DNA from: Magnolia sinica
Lineage: Eukaryota; Streptophyta; Magnoliopsida; Magnoliales; Magnoliaceae
DNA: 64,000 bases
Reading direction: 5' to 3'
NCBI RefSeq assembly: GCF_029962835.1
Contig: NC_080591.1
Span: 39,749,501-39,813,500 of the forward strand
Part shown: positions 1 to 12,639 of the stretch, piece by piece
Position numbering within the stretch: the stretch's first letter is position 1
Layout of the letters: every line of letters starts with the position of its first letter
Translations under genes and position numbers: made by a program
The notes under the pieces: generated by a model
What the model was told of the DNA's origin: nothing
Databases searched by the model: none
What the model saw: the letters and a program-made list of their open reading frames with translations, nothing else

Positions 1-345
1 CAAACCACTTAAAAATAAAAATAAAAAAATAAAATAAACCTCTGTTTTGCAGCCTTCTTTTGCAACAATCCAAAAACTAAAAAGACAAAAAAGCAAAAAA
101 TCCAAATCAAAATGATTCTTTACCAACAAGTTATTTAAAAAATACATTTGAGGCCTTTGATTGCTAGCTAATTAGACAAAAAACTAAATTCAAACTATAA
201 ATAAAAAATATTTAGGACTGCTACCTATGCAACACATAGATCCACTTCCAAGAAAAAGATCCAGACATGTTAGTAACAAACAACTATTCATCAATATCAT
301 GTAATTGAAATGTTGCAAGCTCAGTGAATGATAAGAAATTCTTAC

Positions 346-414
346 TTGCACCCATATTGGTAATTACACAAACTCCTCTTTCCACAGCCAAAGGTAGGAG
401 TAAAGACATCCAAT
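346..414 (-). CDS. Internal exon, AtuA-like (DUF1446) protein, partial gene
   Basis: The minus strand shows an acceptor (TTTCAG, just above 414) and a donor (GTAAG at 345-341) bounding a 69-nt exon. Read with one base from the previous exon, it encodes DWMSLLLPLAVERGVCVI followed by TNMGA, ending one base into the next codon (phase 1 to phase 1). This matches my recollection of the conserved segment of plant proteins with the acyclic terpene utilisation AtuA domain, where a similar stretch precedes MDP. The bacterial relatives act in terpene degradation; the plant role is not settled. The following exons would lie beyond position 1. The N-terminal exons should lie between 415 and about 4.1 kb, but I could not find them, so a broken gene is possible. 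The family name rests on about 23 residues. Confidence 0.5.
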
Positions 415-1068
415 CTGAAATTACACAAGCATTAGAAAGCGGGACTGAAGAAACCAAAGGACATTTTGTCAGAGTGAAGATCCCACATCTGTGGGCCCAC
501 GTTGATGCATGTGTTTTATCCATGCCATACATCCAAATGGGGAAAATAAAAGATGTCTAAATGTTTAGATTTAAGAGTGAGGTGTGTAAAAATCAGATGC
601 CAATATGATTCAATTAACAGACATATACAAGTTATAACAAAGGCAAACAGAAAATGATCAATGGAGACAACAAGCATATAGACCAAATTCAACATTTTGA
701 AACTCATAATGGCAAAGAAAATTGAGCTTTAAAGGTTTAAATGGATATTGCCTCCCAATTGTCTCGAGTTCCTTCTTGCATTTCCCATTCAAATTGTCAA
801 ATATTGTAATGAATAAATGGTTGACATGTCCAAGATCTACAGGTCCACGAATTGTTTCTCACCCATGCAAATATAAGTTATATAGCTACAAGATATTCAC
901 TATAAGAAGCCTGGCCTATGCTCCACCCTAACATTACTTGAGCCAAGGTTTAGCTACGATCCAATTCAATTGGCATGCAGAATTCTCAAAAACTAAGTCA
1001 TGCATAAAAAAAAATAATAAAATAAAATCAAAGACAACCTGATAGGGCAAAGAACTCAAATTGCAAAG

Positions 1069-1178
1069 GCATGAAACAAAGATACCTCTAATTCAATCAT
1101 GTGCCGAAAGGCATGAAACAAAGATACCTATAATTCAATCATGTGCCCAAAGGCATGAAATAAAGATACCTCTAATTT
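1069..1178. repeat. 42-bp tandem repeat, about 2.6 copies
   Basis: Units start at about 1069, 1111 and 1153. Each opens with gcatgaaa and contains aaagatacct, with only a few substitutions between copies; the third unit is partial. It lies in the presumed intronic DNA of the minus-strand gene. Confidence 0.8.
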
Positions 1179-1270
1179 CTTGTAATGGTTCGAAGCATGC
1201 TTGTGAGAGTAAGCAATGTCAGTAGAGATCCAAGAGTGCCTTTAAAAAGAAATTAAAACAAGAACTTCAC

Positions 1271-1351
1271 CTGTAGTGGCAACAGAACCAGAAAAACTGA
1301 TTTTTGTTACACCTTCAATGGAGACAACTGCAGATGTTGAAGTAGAAGAAC
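1271..1351 (-). CDS. Candidate internal exon, unknown protein
   Basis: On the minus strand a pyrimidine-rich acceptor ending TTTTGCAG precedes 81 nt that end ACTACAG before GTGAAG. Read in phase 1 it encodes a Ser/Thr-rich piece (SSTSTSAVVSIEG, then VTKISFSGSVATT) without stops, and it keeps phase (1 to 1). The splice borders and open frame are the only support; I do not recognise the family. It lies on the same strand as the AtuA-like exon at 346-414 and upstream of it, but the sequence does not resemble the N-terminus of that family. It could be part of the same gene, a different gene, or chance. Confidence 0.25.
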
Positions 1352-3888
1352 CTGCAAAAGAATCACATAAAAAAATTGCACAATCACAACAACATGGGTA
1401 CATTCGGAAACCGAGTAGGCAATCCACTGCCAAGGCCATCAACCTCGAGAAGTAAACAAGTGGCTAAAGGAGTAGAATGGCAATAGACTATCAATTACAC
1501 AAGGAAGCCACTTTATACTAGTTTTTTCCACAAATAAGAAAAACAAAAAAACAAGAAAGATTCCACCATGATTACACAGAAAATTCAAAACAAGGTGAAC
1601 ATTTGAAATTGCGAGTTGGAGACTAATAAGATTCACAAAGGCCATATATCAACCAATTAAGGGGAAAAAATAATTGAAACTTCACAAATAGAAAATACCA
1701 GCGGACTTTCAGGGGCATAACCACAACAATGACATGTAAAGAAAAATGTCCAAAACATTAAAATGGCCTACGAAGGATAAGAACATATGGAATTACACCA
1801 GTAGCAGATTGCTACAGTGAATATCTACAAGAGAAACAATTACAAAAATTATTTACCTTTATGAGGAAATGAAAACCAATTTTCTCACTCTTGGCTTTCC
1901 CAAAAAAGGGGAGCTGTCAAATCAGAGGAAATCAGTCCTTTCCTCCATTGAATCCCATTTTCCACCAATCCAAACATCCACTAGGACTTGACAAGTTCTT
2001 CAAGCACATTTCCTTCCATCTTATCCTAAGTAGTGCCCATCCAAATGGAATCTCTCAGTTGGTCCAACAATGAAAATGAAATTTCTCAAAATGGCCCATA
2101 AAGATGAAAAGGACAATCTTGAAAATGCAATCAGTTATTTACTTAGTACAGCAAAGTTTTGTCCTTTGTGCCCATCCAAATGGAATCTGGCCATGGCTAG
2201 ACTTCGGGCAAGGCATCCACCAAATGTCTTTCTTTTAATCTAGAAAAGGGCCAGTACGTATGAGATTGAAAGCCATTATTTGCAAGTGTGGTAACTAGGC
2301 CAGTTTGGATCGGTCCCGATGAGCAATTTGGGTTGAGATGTGCCTGTTTGTGACATTTGGGGGTTACAAGTCAAGCTCAAGTCTGGATTTTAGGCCAATT
2401 TACTAAATGGATTGGGCTTTGTATGGCCCTTGACCTAACTCAAACTCGACCCATTGCCACCCCCAGGAAAATCCCTCCATCCAACTTCTGGGGGTACATC
2501 CAAACTGCTCGTTTATACTTTTCCCATTAATAATATATGCAGAATGTAGGGAATAACAACACTAGCAGCTGAACAATGAAGACCAATAAACAAGATATAC
2601 TACAACTATAAAGAAAATGGCTATTTTTTAGTTCCTGGCACTCTATTTTTTTTCTGCTCAATATCATGTCTTGTATAAAAACTTGGAACTTACCCGTTAG
2701 TAAAAAATTGCATAATACTAATGAACCAAAATAAAGGAATGCAAGTAAGGAAACCCTTGGGTGCATGATAATTAATGCTTTGGAAAAGCAAGAGCCACCA
2801 CAAGGTGGAAGGGCTACCTGAAAATAAGCCAGAGTGACTTCTGTCATGGTGAGCCGCCATGGACATCGGCTAAGGAGTGTGGTGGTGTATTATGATCCCA
2901 ATAGTTTTAAGTAGGGGTGGCAATGGGTGGGATTTAGACTGGGTAGGGGTTAGCACAAGCCCGACCCATTTACATAATGGACCAAGAATTCGTGCCCAAA
3001 CCTTACCCAAAGTAAAGGGTTCGTCAACATTAAAGGGAACAGACAGGTAGAAAAACCATCATAGAAGACTGTACATTGACGGCCATGGATGAATCTGTTT
3101 ACTTTTAAGTAGCAAAAGGGAGTTCCAAACAAGAGATACATAGTCACAGAAGATTACATTTTCCATTCAATGTAGGCAACTTCTTTCACAAAATAATCAG
3201 AATTAAATAGAAGAACATGCAATGACAGCTGCTGAGAATAGCCACAAAAATTGAAGCAAGGAAGCTCACTTTTCATGTTGATCTTACACACTCTGAGTGG
3301 CGGATTTTGTGATTGTTACTTGCTTCAAATGCCCAAAAAAATCTGCATAACTAATATTAGTAGAGCATAGATTTGGAGATATCGACTTAGAAATAGCCTT
3401 TCACATTTACATCAAACAAATGAAATAAAGGGTCAACTAAAAGTAAAGAAAATACTGATGATCCTTGGATTTGATATGAAAATTTAGCTACATAGCAATT
3501 TACCTGCATTGAGGGCTGAAGAATATCACCACAGAAAGAATGAACAAAATTACAACAGTGTCAACAGTAATCACAACAAAGTTCTACCACTAAAACCTTC
3601 TTTATTAAGCCATTTCATCAAACAGTTAGTATGCATGAAATCTGAAAGAGAGAAAAAAAAAAGATATCGAGAGAGGAGTAGATCAAACATATGAAGAGGA
3701 ACCTCAAATTCCTTCAATTTTAAGAGATGTCACAAAAATATGAAAAGGATGGCGGAGATGGATGGCTACAAAATGGCGGATACAAACCTATGTAGGAGCT
3801 TCATGACTGCTGCAATGGAGGTCCGAGCAAGATGATGATGTGAGGGAGATATAAGATATGGTGGAGATGCATCAAAGGAGAGGGAGGT

Positions 3889-4075
3889 GAATGAGAGAGA
3901 TGGAGCAGGTGAGAGAGAGAGAAAGAGGGAAAGGAGATCGGGATGAAGATCGGGAGAGAGAGAAAGAGAGGGAAAGAGGAGAATGTGAGCAGCGATCGGG
4001 GGAGAGAGAGAGAGAGAGACTGGGAGTAGAGATCAGGAGAGAGAGGGAGAGGAGAGGAAAAGGTTTTTTGGGCGC
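3889..4075 (-). promoter_or_regulatory. CT-rich leader candidate of the minus-strand gene
   Basis: The plus strand is an almost pure GA tract (gagagaga interrupted by gatcggg), so the minus strand reads as a CT-rich leader, as is common in plant 5' UTRs. Downstream on the minus strand, near 3800, comes an ATG followed by a possible donor. The gene with the exon at 346-414 reads the same way. Open frames through this tract are low-complexity and I do not call them genes. No TATA box was identified. Confidence 0.3.
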
Positions 4076-4150
4076 GGCTCTGTTTTGAGCGCATGCCCTT
4101 TTTTTGGCGTGGAGACTGACCAACACATGGACAGTCCTGTCAAGGGCTCC

Positions 4151-4417
4151 GTGGGGCCCACTATGATGTATTTGGTTTATCCATGCCGTCCATTCATTCT
4201 GATAATTAATTTTAGGATGTGATCCCCAAAAGGAGGTAGATTAAAGACCCAAGTGGACCACACCATCGGAAGAACATGTGATTTAATCTCCACTATTTCC
4301 TACCGTGTGGTCCACTTAAGCCTTCGATCTACCTCCCTTTTTAGGTTTGTGCCCTAAAATGATATTTCAAAACGTATGGATGGCTTAGATAGAACACATA
4401 TATTGTGGTGGGCCCAT
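4151..4417. mobile_element. Fold-back MITE-like element
   Basis: The two halves are imperfect inverted copies. The inner arms (aggtagattaaagaccc with aagtggaccacac, against gtgtggtccactta with ccttcgatctacct) match at most positions. The outer parts, beginning gtggggcccactatgatg and ending ttgtggtgggccca, also pair. No transposase is present, so this would be non-autonomous. The same wording recurs in single-arm form elsewhere in the window (for example near 37.4, 38.7, 44.6 and 50.4 kb). A clean target-site duplication was not established. Confidence 0.6.
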
Positions 4418-4439
4418 AGAACCCCCATACTACCGTCAA

Positions 4440-5575
4440 TTTCTAATTGTCCGGGTTGGTGCAAAATTTATTAACTACGGATTAAAGCCATAGTAAAATA
4501 GCTACTGTTTATATCCGTGGCAAAAAACTAACACAGTCTGTAGCCTTTACTCAATTTTTTGGTAGTGTGTGTTCTGAAGCTTTGAAGTCTATTTTGGAAA
4601 ACTGTGCAGCGTAAAGACTATTTTAACTAAACTGTGTAACAAGAAGTCTATTTTGAGAAACTGCATAAATTTGAGGCGGTTTTTAGAGTTTTCTAACTCT
4701 GTACTAAAATTAGAGTTCCCCACTTATAAATAGGGCTTCCTAGGGCATTCCTAAGCATCATTAAAAGCATCTAAGAGCAATATTTAGGGTTTTTAAAGGG
4801 TTTTCAATTTTAGAAGTTATTTTTTTCCTTTTAGATCTTTTCTATTTGCATTTATTTCTTTCTTGTTGCTTTCTTTCTCTATTATAATTATGTTTTTCTA
4901 AGTTCCTTCTAGCTCAACCTAGAAGGGAAGCACATGGGTTTAATAATTCTTTAAGTTATGATGATTAATTGTTTTAATGATGAGAAGAATGATGTATGCA
5001 TGTTATCTATTATTTAGGTTTTATTTTTGATCCTCTTGTGAGATCCATATGTTTCCATCATATGAGATCCACATTGATGGATAGGCTTACCCTAGATCAA
5101 TCAGATTTCCTAGATAGGAGAGGTTCTCAACCTATTATATTTCTTTGATTTTCATTATCTCATTGATATTGAATTCTTAAAATCACCGACGCTTGAGAAT
5201 ATACATTAATGATGTAAATCCATGATTTTCTAATCTTTTATATCATTTATTAAAATATTTAAACTATTTTATTTTTCGATTAGGCTGACCATAGTGCTCA
5301 GATCCTAGTTGTGTTATCCAAGTCATTATGATTTTGGAACATTAACCTATGGGTGGAACTTTGAAGCTTGGGTGTTATTTTAATTCAACTGAATTACATC
5401 CATTAAAAAATCTCAAAATCAAATCATCAATTTAATTTTTATTACTTGGTTTGTTTTGCATTTGATTTTCTCCTTCTTGCAATTCATCTCCCTGTGGGAT
5501 TGACCCTGTATTCAAAGGATAATACTTACGAACCTCTGCACTTGACACTCTAACCAAAGTATCAAGTGGTGAAGG
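4440..5575 (+). mobile_element. LTR-like remnant
   Basis: A TATA-like box (cttataaatagggc, near 4722) is followed by a U-rich transcribed-type region. It ends with the phrase ctccctgtgggattgacc near 5490, a wording common at the 3' end of Athila/Tat-type gypsy LTRs. Termini and target-site duplication were not defined. The orientation is opposite to the Athila-like remnant further right, so it is probably a separate insertion. Confidence 0.35.
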
Positions 5576-8423
5576 GCTGTCCATTCTTTCTATAATCATC
5601 TAATCTGGGGTAGCAACCTAATCCCACGTGATTTAGGGTAGATGGCATATCATATGATCATGTGGTGGTAGACCACTCATGCCGCACAATTTCATGTGGA
5701 TCAAGGACAACTCATGCACCACAAGTTCACATAGCTTAGCAGTTGCCTAATCATCACATAATCATGTAGTATGGGCCACATACAATCACAAGTTTGCACA
5801 TGCAAGGTGGACCATATCAAATTATCAGATCCCATAATTCAAGGCCACAAAAGTCTTGATATACTCTCCATCTAGGTTATGTCACCTTAGGAACAAGTCG
5901 AAAGACAAATAACCATCACTGCTGGTCCACCCACTAGACAGTGCGGGCTTCTAGCATTGGGTCTGCTCTAAGTTTTGTACCATACTCTAAAACAAGCAGA
6001 CATGTGGATGAATGACGTTGATATGAAGTACATGCTGCTCATGGAATCTACAGCGAACCCATGATCTAGATAGTTTTGATGACACATAAACAGTGCAATG
6101 GAACCGATAATGTCTTTTAAAGGTAAATGCTATTGTCCCGTGCACATGGTATACTAAGATTTGCATCTAATTTATTTATTTATTTATTTTGGGTTTCAAT
6201 GCTATTGTCCCGTGGACATGGTATACTAAGATTTGCATCTAATTTATTTATTTTTTTATTTTGGGTGGTGGTTGATGGTTCCACAACACGGAAGACACCA
6301 CACCAATATTTTACACCTTCCCATCATATTGAGCCTACTAGCTACGCACACAAGTAACCAAGAAAAAGACCAACTTATATAGCTTATACAATCCAAATTG
6401 GGCCTCACTAGGTCTGGTCCAATTGACTTGTGTTAGTGTGCAAAGCATGCTGCCCATTAGGCAATGGGCCTACCTAATGGGCCTAAGGAAGGTACCATGA
6501 TGGGCTTCCTAGTCCCAAGTGTTTCTCTTAGTATTGAGCCCAATTGGGCCTTATATTTCCTTCATTTAATGGGCTTAAGGCCTCTTATAATGTAGGAGAA
6601 ACAATTGGGCAGCAAGGGTTGTCTGCTACTTATTCCACAAGTTAAGGCAACACTCATTTTACAACAAACACTAGATAGGCCTTACAAAATGGAGATATGA
6701 CCCACACCAAAAAAGGTTCACATAAGATTTTGGGTCAATCATCACTTGAGAATTTAATTTCAGGGCCTAGAAATTCCATCAGATGCCTTGGAAAGGAGAT
6801 TGAGTCCATGGATGCGACTTTATACGAATTCGGATTAAACAAATTTTCAATGCAAAATTGGTTCTGGACCTTTTTTTGTCTCATTTGTCATCACATGGGG
6901 CTCATTCCTATTGAAGGAAAAATGTAATTTTGTAGCCATATATGTGGTCTTAAAACCCATAAGGTATTTCTCCTTAATCATGCATATACAATTGTTTATG
7001 AAGTCTCAAACATGGGTGCTTGGAAGAGTTGTGCAGAAGAAAAAAAAAACAGTTCAGAATTGGTTTTTGGCCATTTTTGGATGCCTCCCACAATCACATG
7101 GAGTCATATTCCGGTGTACTGTTAGGTATAGTGGTAGAACTATGTATGGACTTCAACACCCATAAGGTATGGCCTACTAAATGCATACATACAATTTTTG
7201 GCACAATGCTAAACATTGGTGCTTGGAATTGCTGCACAAATATCCTGCGCAACTCTGCTCGTCCCATTTTTGGACCTAATTCCTGATCAAGTGGGGTCTG
7301 TTTGGGTCCAAGTAAAACATTATTTCTCCAGACACAAGTACAAGATAGGAGTTCCCGGTGGTGGTCCCTACATATCTTGCACGTGAGGCCCACCACATGC
7401 GCCCAAAGTTGGCCGAAAACTCATAAAATCAGACAGTTCTGTAATGGACAGCACGGATAAATGAAGATGTGTTCAATACATAGATCAAGATGGGTCCCAT
7501 TCAGGTTCATGTGACCTTATGAGCTGGTTGGATGGCTAACAAATATTCCAGTGGGGCCCACTATAAATGGGTCCCACACAACTTCCAAATTGTGTTATTA
7601 TTTATGTTCTTAAGCCATCTACACCATTGGATGACTCATCATCTTCACTTGGGGGTCCACTCTTTTGTGGGTCCTTACACCTACACTACATGGGAAATAA
7701 ATCAAGGAAACAAGAGAAGAGAAATGTGAGCGAGTGTACTCACCTTGATAGATTAGATGAATGGTTGAGATGGATGGAAGGGATGGGATTGATGGCCCAC
7801 CAAGATCACTCCTCTCTCTCTCTCTCTCATGGTAGGAAAATGGTGAAAATGTTGAGGATTGATGGGGTATTTGTAGAGAATTTGATAAAATTGTGGTTAT
7901 GTTAGGTTAATGTGGTTATGATTGGCTTAGACAAGAATTATGGCAAGTAATGCATGATTACGACTTAATGGTGGGTTAAATATGACATGAGGTGGCATGG
8001 CATGATGACATCATGCATAAGGTGTTATATGGAGATGGGTTGACTTTGGATACATATGAGAGAGGGGTGGTATAGGTGTGTGACATCACACACATGGGTA
8101 GAGATTCTCTCACCCATGTGTGGCATGGTGCATGCGTGCATAGCATGTATTGTGCACATGTGTGGAATGGAATATATGGCGCCATGCGCACATGATACAC
8201 CAACGATTCTTCGTAGCGTATCTCATTAATAAAGTGTCATACAGATACATGGGTGGTATGTCTGCGATCACGGTGATGGGGTGGTCAATATGAAATAGGT
8301 TTCGAGGCCTTGGGTTTGGTTAGTTGAGTGTGCACCATGCACGGCTAGTCCAGGTCTCGGCAAGGGCGTCGATCATTGTGCACATCGACATAGAAAATGG
8401 TATGGAATGGACGGGGTATTACA
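5576..8423. other. Unresolved repetitive DNA with one LTR-like terminus
   Basis: No gene was recognised. The right edge reads, on the minus strand, TGTAATACCCCGTCC starting at 8423, which is a typical LTR start of plant gypsy elements. The sequence to the left (7.5-8.4 kb, with hyphenated gtgggtccca phrases and a TC run near 7808) would be the body of such an LTR. I could not find the other end or a target-site duplication. 6.7-7.4 kb holds two loosely similar blocks around aaaattggttctgg and agaattggttttt. Confidence 0.35.
6127..6268. repeat. Two-copy tandem duplication of about 73 bp
   Basis: The phrase atgctattgtcccgtg followed by acatggtatactaag occurs at about 6127 and 6201. Each copy is followed by gatttgcatctaatttattt and then by ttttgggt. 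The copies differ by only a few bases and by the length of the T-rich tail, so the duplication looks recent. Confidence 0.85.
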
Positions 8424-8826
8424 ATCTTCGACTAGTCGATGATGCCGAGAATTAAAGGATTTTGATTGCTGGAGTTCGAGTCGAGGAATCTTCGACTGGT
8501 TGAGTAGGATCCTTTGACTGGTCAAAGATGGGCTTAGACTAGTTGAAGGATGCAAAATTTTAAGGTTCCTTTACTTCACTTTAAGTCTTCAATTTTCTTC
8601 ATTCCTTGGTTTTCTTAGATCTTTGGCGTGTGAATTCTTTATTTTTGATCTTCTAAGATCGAACCTTTTCTTTGGTGATTCTTGAGTATTAAATCCATGC
8701 TTTTAACATCCTTTTCAATCCAAGCTCTTAAATTCACCTTGAAACATAAACATGATTAAAATAAAACATTAAGTATTATCATGTTCATAAAACTAAGTAA
8801 TAAATGGGGGATAATATGTAATATTT

Positions 8827-10528
8827 TGAAAAGGAGAGCTCTTAGTCTTAGGGGAGGGGGAGCGGGTGAATAGGGCTATGCCAAAATAAAAACTAACTGA
8901 ACAGAAATAATAAATATAACTAAATCAAACTAAGATTTTAATCGTAATAGTATTGAGAAATTGATTCAAACCTAGTTCAAAGGACAACCTTACACCAAAA
9001 ACAAATATTTATGGTAGGACAACTTGATTTCTTAAACTTCGTAAGGATCAAGATCACAAACTAAAACAAGAGGCAAATATAGAAAGCAATCCATTACGAC
9101 AATTCACCACATGCACTTGAAAAGAAAGATTACAAACATTCAGCACACATCCATCATATACATCATCATCCAACATGAACACCAAGAGTTATAGTGGTTT
9201 AGTGTGTACACCAACTGTTCTCAAACAGCCACACCCACTCCACTCCCAATAATCACAACCCATGTGATATTGGCTTGCACTATGAAATAAGGTTTTCTCA
9301 GGTTTACCTTAAAACCTATATAGTTGTGTTTTCAACTGGGCTTACACAATCAAAACCCCATGTTGAGATTTTATGGCAAATCTCAGTCAAAACCAATAAA
9401 GAGATTTTTCTGCCTAATCTCAAACAAAACCAAAAAGCTTAAAAACATACTTATCTTCTTCTTGAAGATGCCGCTTAATGTAGCCGATGAATCGCTTTGA
9501 TTAATGTAGATGTTCAATGTTCAACTCATATAATCAAGGTTCTAGGTTTTAAATAGATTTTAAATTAAATCAAACCTTGACTACTTGTTTGAAATCCTTA
9601 GATCTCAAAGGGTAAAATCAAAACTCCCTTTTTAAAAGAACAGATTTACAATGTAGAGATCAAGGAATTACAAAGCAAATAAGCTATTAAAAATAACCTT
9701 AAATTACCGAACTATAGCTTGATAATGACGGGGACTTTTCTCTCATGGTGGAAGCTTTCTACGACTTTTTCTGAATGATTTAGAATGAGAAAAGACCTCT
9801 ATTTATAGGCTGAAAATTAGTTCCTTCAACTGGTCTAAGGTTTCCTTCGACTAGTCTAAGGTTCAACTAAATTTTAAAATTTTTGGAACAATCGGATAAA
9901 ACTAACCTACAACTGGTGAAGTGGGTAGCTCGACTAGCCGTGGGACCCAAAAAAGTGTTGTTGGACTTTGAGTCAAGTGGTCCATAACTGGTCGAGCTAG
10001 TGTCGACAATTGGTCGAGCAGGGTGCTCAACTGGTCGTGGCTCTACCAGAAAAACTCAAAAATTGTGTTGAAACTAGGACTGGTCGAGGCAAATCTTGGA
10101 TTGGTCGAGCCAAAGCCTGAACTAGTTGAACATAGGCTAGGACTAGTCGAATTCAAGTCTATTCAAAGTATAAAAACCTATTGATAATATGCATAAGAAA
10201 GGACGTAAACCTAGGGTCTTTCTAGGGTCATTTATACTTGAAAGATTGAACATTGAATTCAAATCTTCACCAGCTTCAGATCTTCTATTTGAAGTAGCTT
10301 GATCATGAAGTAGAGTTTGATCTTGAAGTAGACCTGATCTTCATGTCTTGCACTTACTAACTTCATGTGGGCTTGCACTTTCTAACTTCATGAAATCTTG
10401 CAGGTGAACTCTCATCGTACTATAGCTTGAAGGTGAACTTTCCATCATATGAACAAGTCACACATTAAATTGTTTTGTTTCATCAAAATTTGACAACAAA
10501 GGGTGTTTTCAACCTCATAGCACTTACA
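8827..10528 (-). repeat. 3' LTR of the copia element
   Basis: On the minus strand it runs from TGTAAGTGCTATGAGG (10528) to GAGCTCTCCTTTTCA (8827), so it has the usual TG...CA ends. It is a near copy of 20922-22648. A TATA-type box lies at 9797-9809. The U3-like part (9820-10160) is packed with variants of actggtcgag. Confidence 0.85.
9797..9809 (-). promoter_or_regulatory. TATA box in the copia 3' LTR
   Basis: The minus strand reads CCTATAAATAGAG. The identical box is found at the corresponding place in the other LTR (21896-21907), which supports a real LTR promoter element. Confidence 0.55.
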
Positions 10529-10543
10529 ATCTCCCGCTTTGTC
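10529..10543 (-). other. Polypurine tract of the copia element
   Basis: Directly next to the 3' LTR the minus strand reads AAAGCGGGAGAT, a purine run suitable for plus-strand priming. Confidence 0.55.
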
Positions 10544-12639
10544 AAATTTGTGACAAAACAAATTCAAACAAATATACAAACTTCACACAATACACTTTCT
10601 TGTAATATGAGCACAACACTTACTCCCCCTCAATCTACTCCCTCTCAATCGGAACTTGGAATTAGAATAATGAAGAATACCTATATAGAATACCTGTACC
10701 AAATATGCATATATCCAAACATCCACATAATCCAAACATAAACGTAAAATCTCTCCCCCCTTCTGTCACAACTTAACAAAGAAAGATCAAATCATAAAGA
10801 AATGAAGCACAATAGAAGTAATATGTTTAAACATCCAAGGTCAGAAATAAAATTAAGAGTTGAATATATGAGTAGCAGATTGAGAGTAAATGAGAGTGTC
10901 AACCAGCATTAAGTTATATTGTCATGCCCCAAACTCAGAAACCGAGTTCACTAAATTCTCGATCGACGAATCCGGTGCCGACAACCTCCGTAGTACCCCA
11001 TTCTCAGCTCACAACATCCATACACCAGATTCTAATCTTGGGATCCTACAAGGAGGATTTTCTAATGTACATTTAACTCGTAATAAGAATAACCACAAGT
11101 TTACCCAAATCACATAGGCAACATCATCATCACATATCCACTAATATAAACATTTGAATACAGTGCTGAAATGGAAATACATATATCGAAATCAAAGCAC
11201 CAAAAGTCCACTGCACTCTCCAAGCTCAATGCTACTGCAACCTAACATCACCTGCACGCATCTATCATGCATAAGCTTATAGAAAGCTTAGAGGGTGGTG
11301 TAAGTGTGTGCACAAGGTAAGTGTCAAGTATTCAATACAATACCATAATCATACAATATCAAAAATACTAGTAAGATCATGAATCATACAATATCAGAGT
11401 AAGCAGAAATACTGACAATCCATAAATCGTACAATATCAGAGTACGTAATACACATCAACTATGCAAATGAGGAGTTATAAAGAGCCAAATAGCAGATGC
11501 CAAGGATGCAATGTAATGTACAATTCCTGATGAGTTCACAAATACCGTTAACCGTATCTAAGCTATATGAATGCAGAAACCTAGTAACCCAAATGCCATA
11601 TGCCGCGGATGTAATGTAATATACGATGCGAATGGAATGACCATGTTGGAGTGTGAAGTCGGGATGATAGTGCATAATATCATAGGTTACGGGGTCCATC
11701 ATAAGGGACTCTATCCAAACCAATCCCATACCTAAATTTGGATAAATAGACTCAATGTGGTAAACTCCTGATCTCAGGTTAGTCGCGCGCCTAACCAAAA
11801 TCCTGGCCATTGTGAAGGTATACATATCAAATTAGTTGTGCACCACTAGCCCGAGTGAATAGTGAATGAATGAATGAATGAGTAAGATGCTAAGTATACA
11901 ACTCCCGCTTAATAAGTCCACATATTAGTACTGTACATCTCTAGGATCATCACCGGGGTCTAATACACTCTACAAGCTATCGCCGCCCACTGGACGTGCA
12001 ACCATGCAAGTGGAAGAGACATCACTATCCGCCTGGCTAGTAGTTAGCCAATATCTACCCGACACGTCGATAACAGACTCAATCACGAGCTGATTAAATT
12101 CAGCCTAGCTATACCCACCACCCTTAGGCAGGTAAGGCCACTACCCTTCCCAAATGACCACGACACAGTGGGAGACCCAGCCTGCTAGTATTTGGCACTC
12201 GAGCACTCATATATCCACTCGGTCTAGACGTTAGGGCGTCTCCTGGCCTCGGAGGTTTAAGGATTTTCACCCAGGGCCACCTATAGCGGCCTGATGCTAG
12301 TAACAGATTTTCGGTGTCCCATCTGGCCATCCACGATATACCTATGGAGGCTACGACCCTGATCTCGTTAGGGCATACAATAATCACAACACACAATGCA
12401 AGATGCATAAGTCATACAATCCAGTCATTCATCAATCCTGTGCATACCATGCACTCATGTGAGACAATCTCCACCTATCAAGGAGTCTCATAACAACCTG
12501 CCCAATGACATATGTTATGATCAATCATTCCTCATATCAGGCATACATATGATGTGCATGGGCATGAGTCGTGAAGCTATACTAAGTATGTTATATGATG
12601 ATGGTGTACTTTTCTCATATCAAGGATAGGCCTAGACGG

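Larger units (their letters stand above)
415..3888. other. AT-rich, apparently intronic DNA; further exons not resolved
   Basis: Apart from the repeat and candidate exon listed separately, I see no recognisable coding block here. The base composition is AT-rich with scattered splice-like signals on the minus strand, as expected of plant introns. Confidence 0.4.

Noticed and set aside
3801-4126. Overlapping frames in the GA/CT tract as genes
   Set aside because: Low-complexity Ser/Leu/Pro or Arg/Glu translations on both strands of a purine tract.
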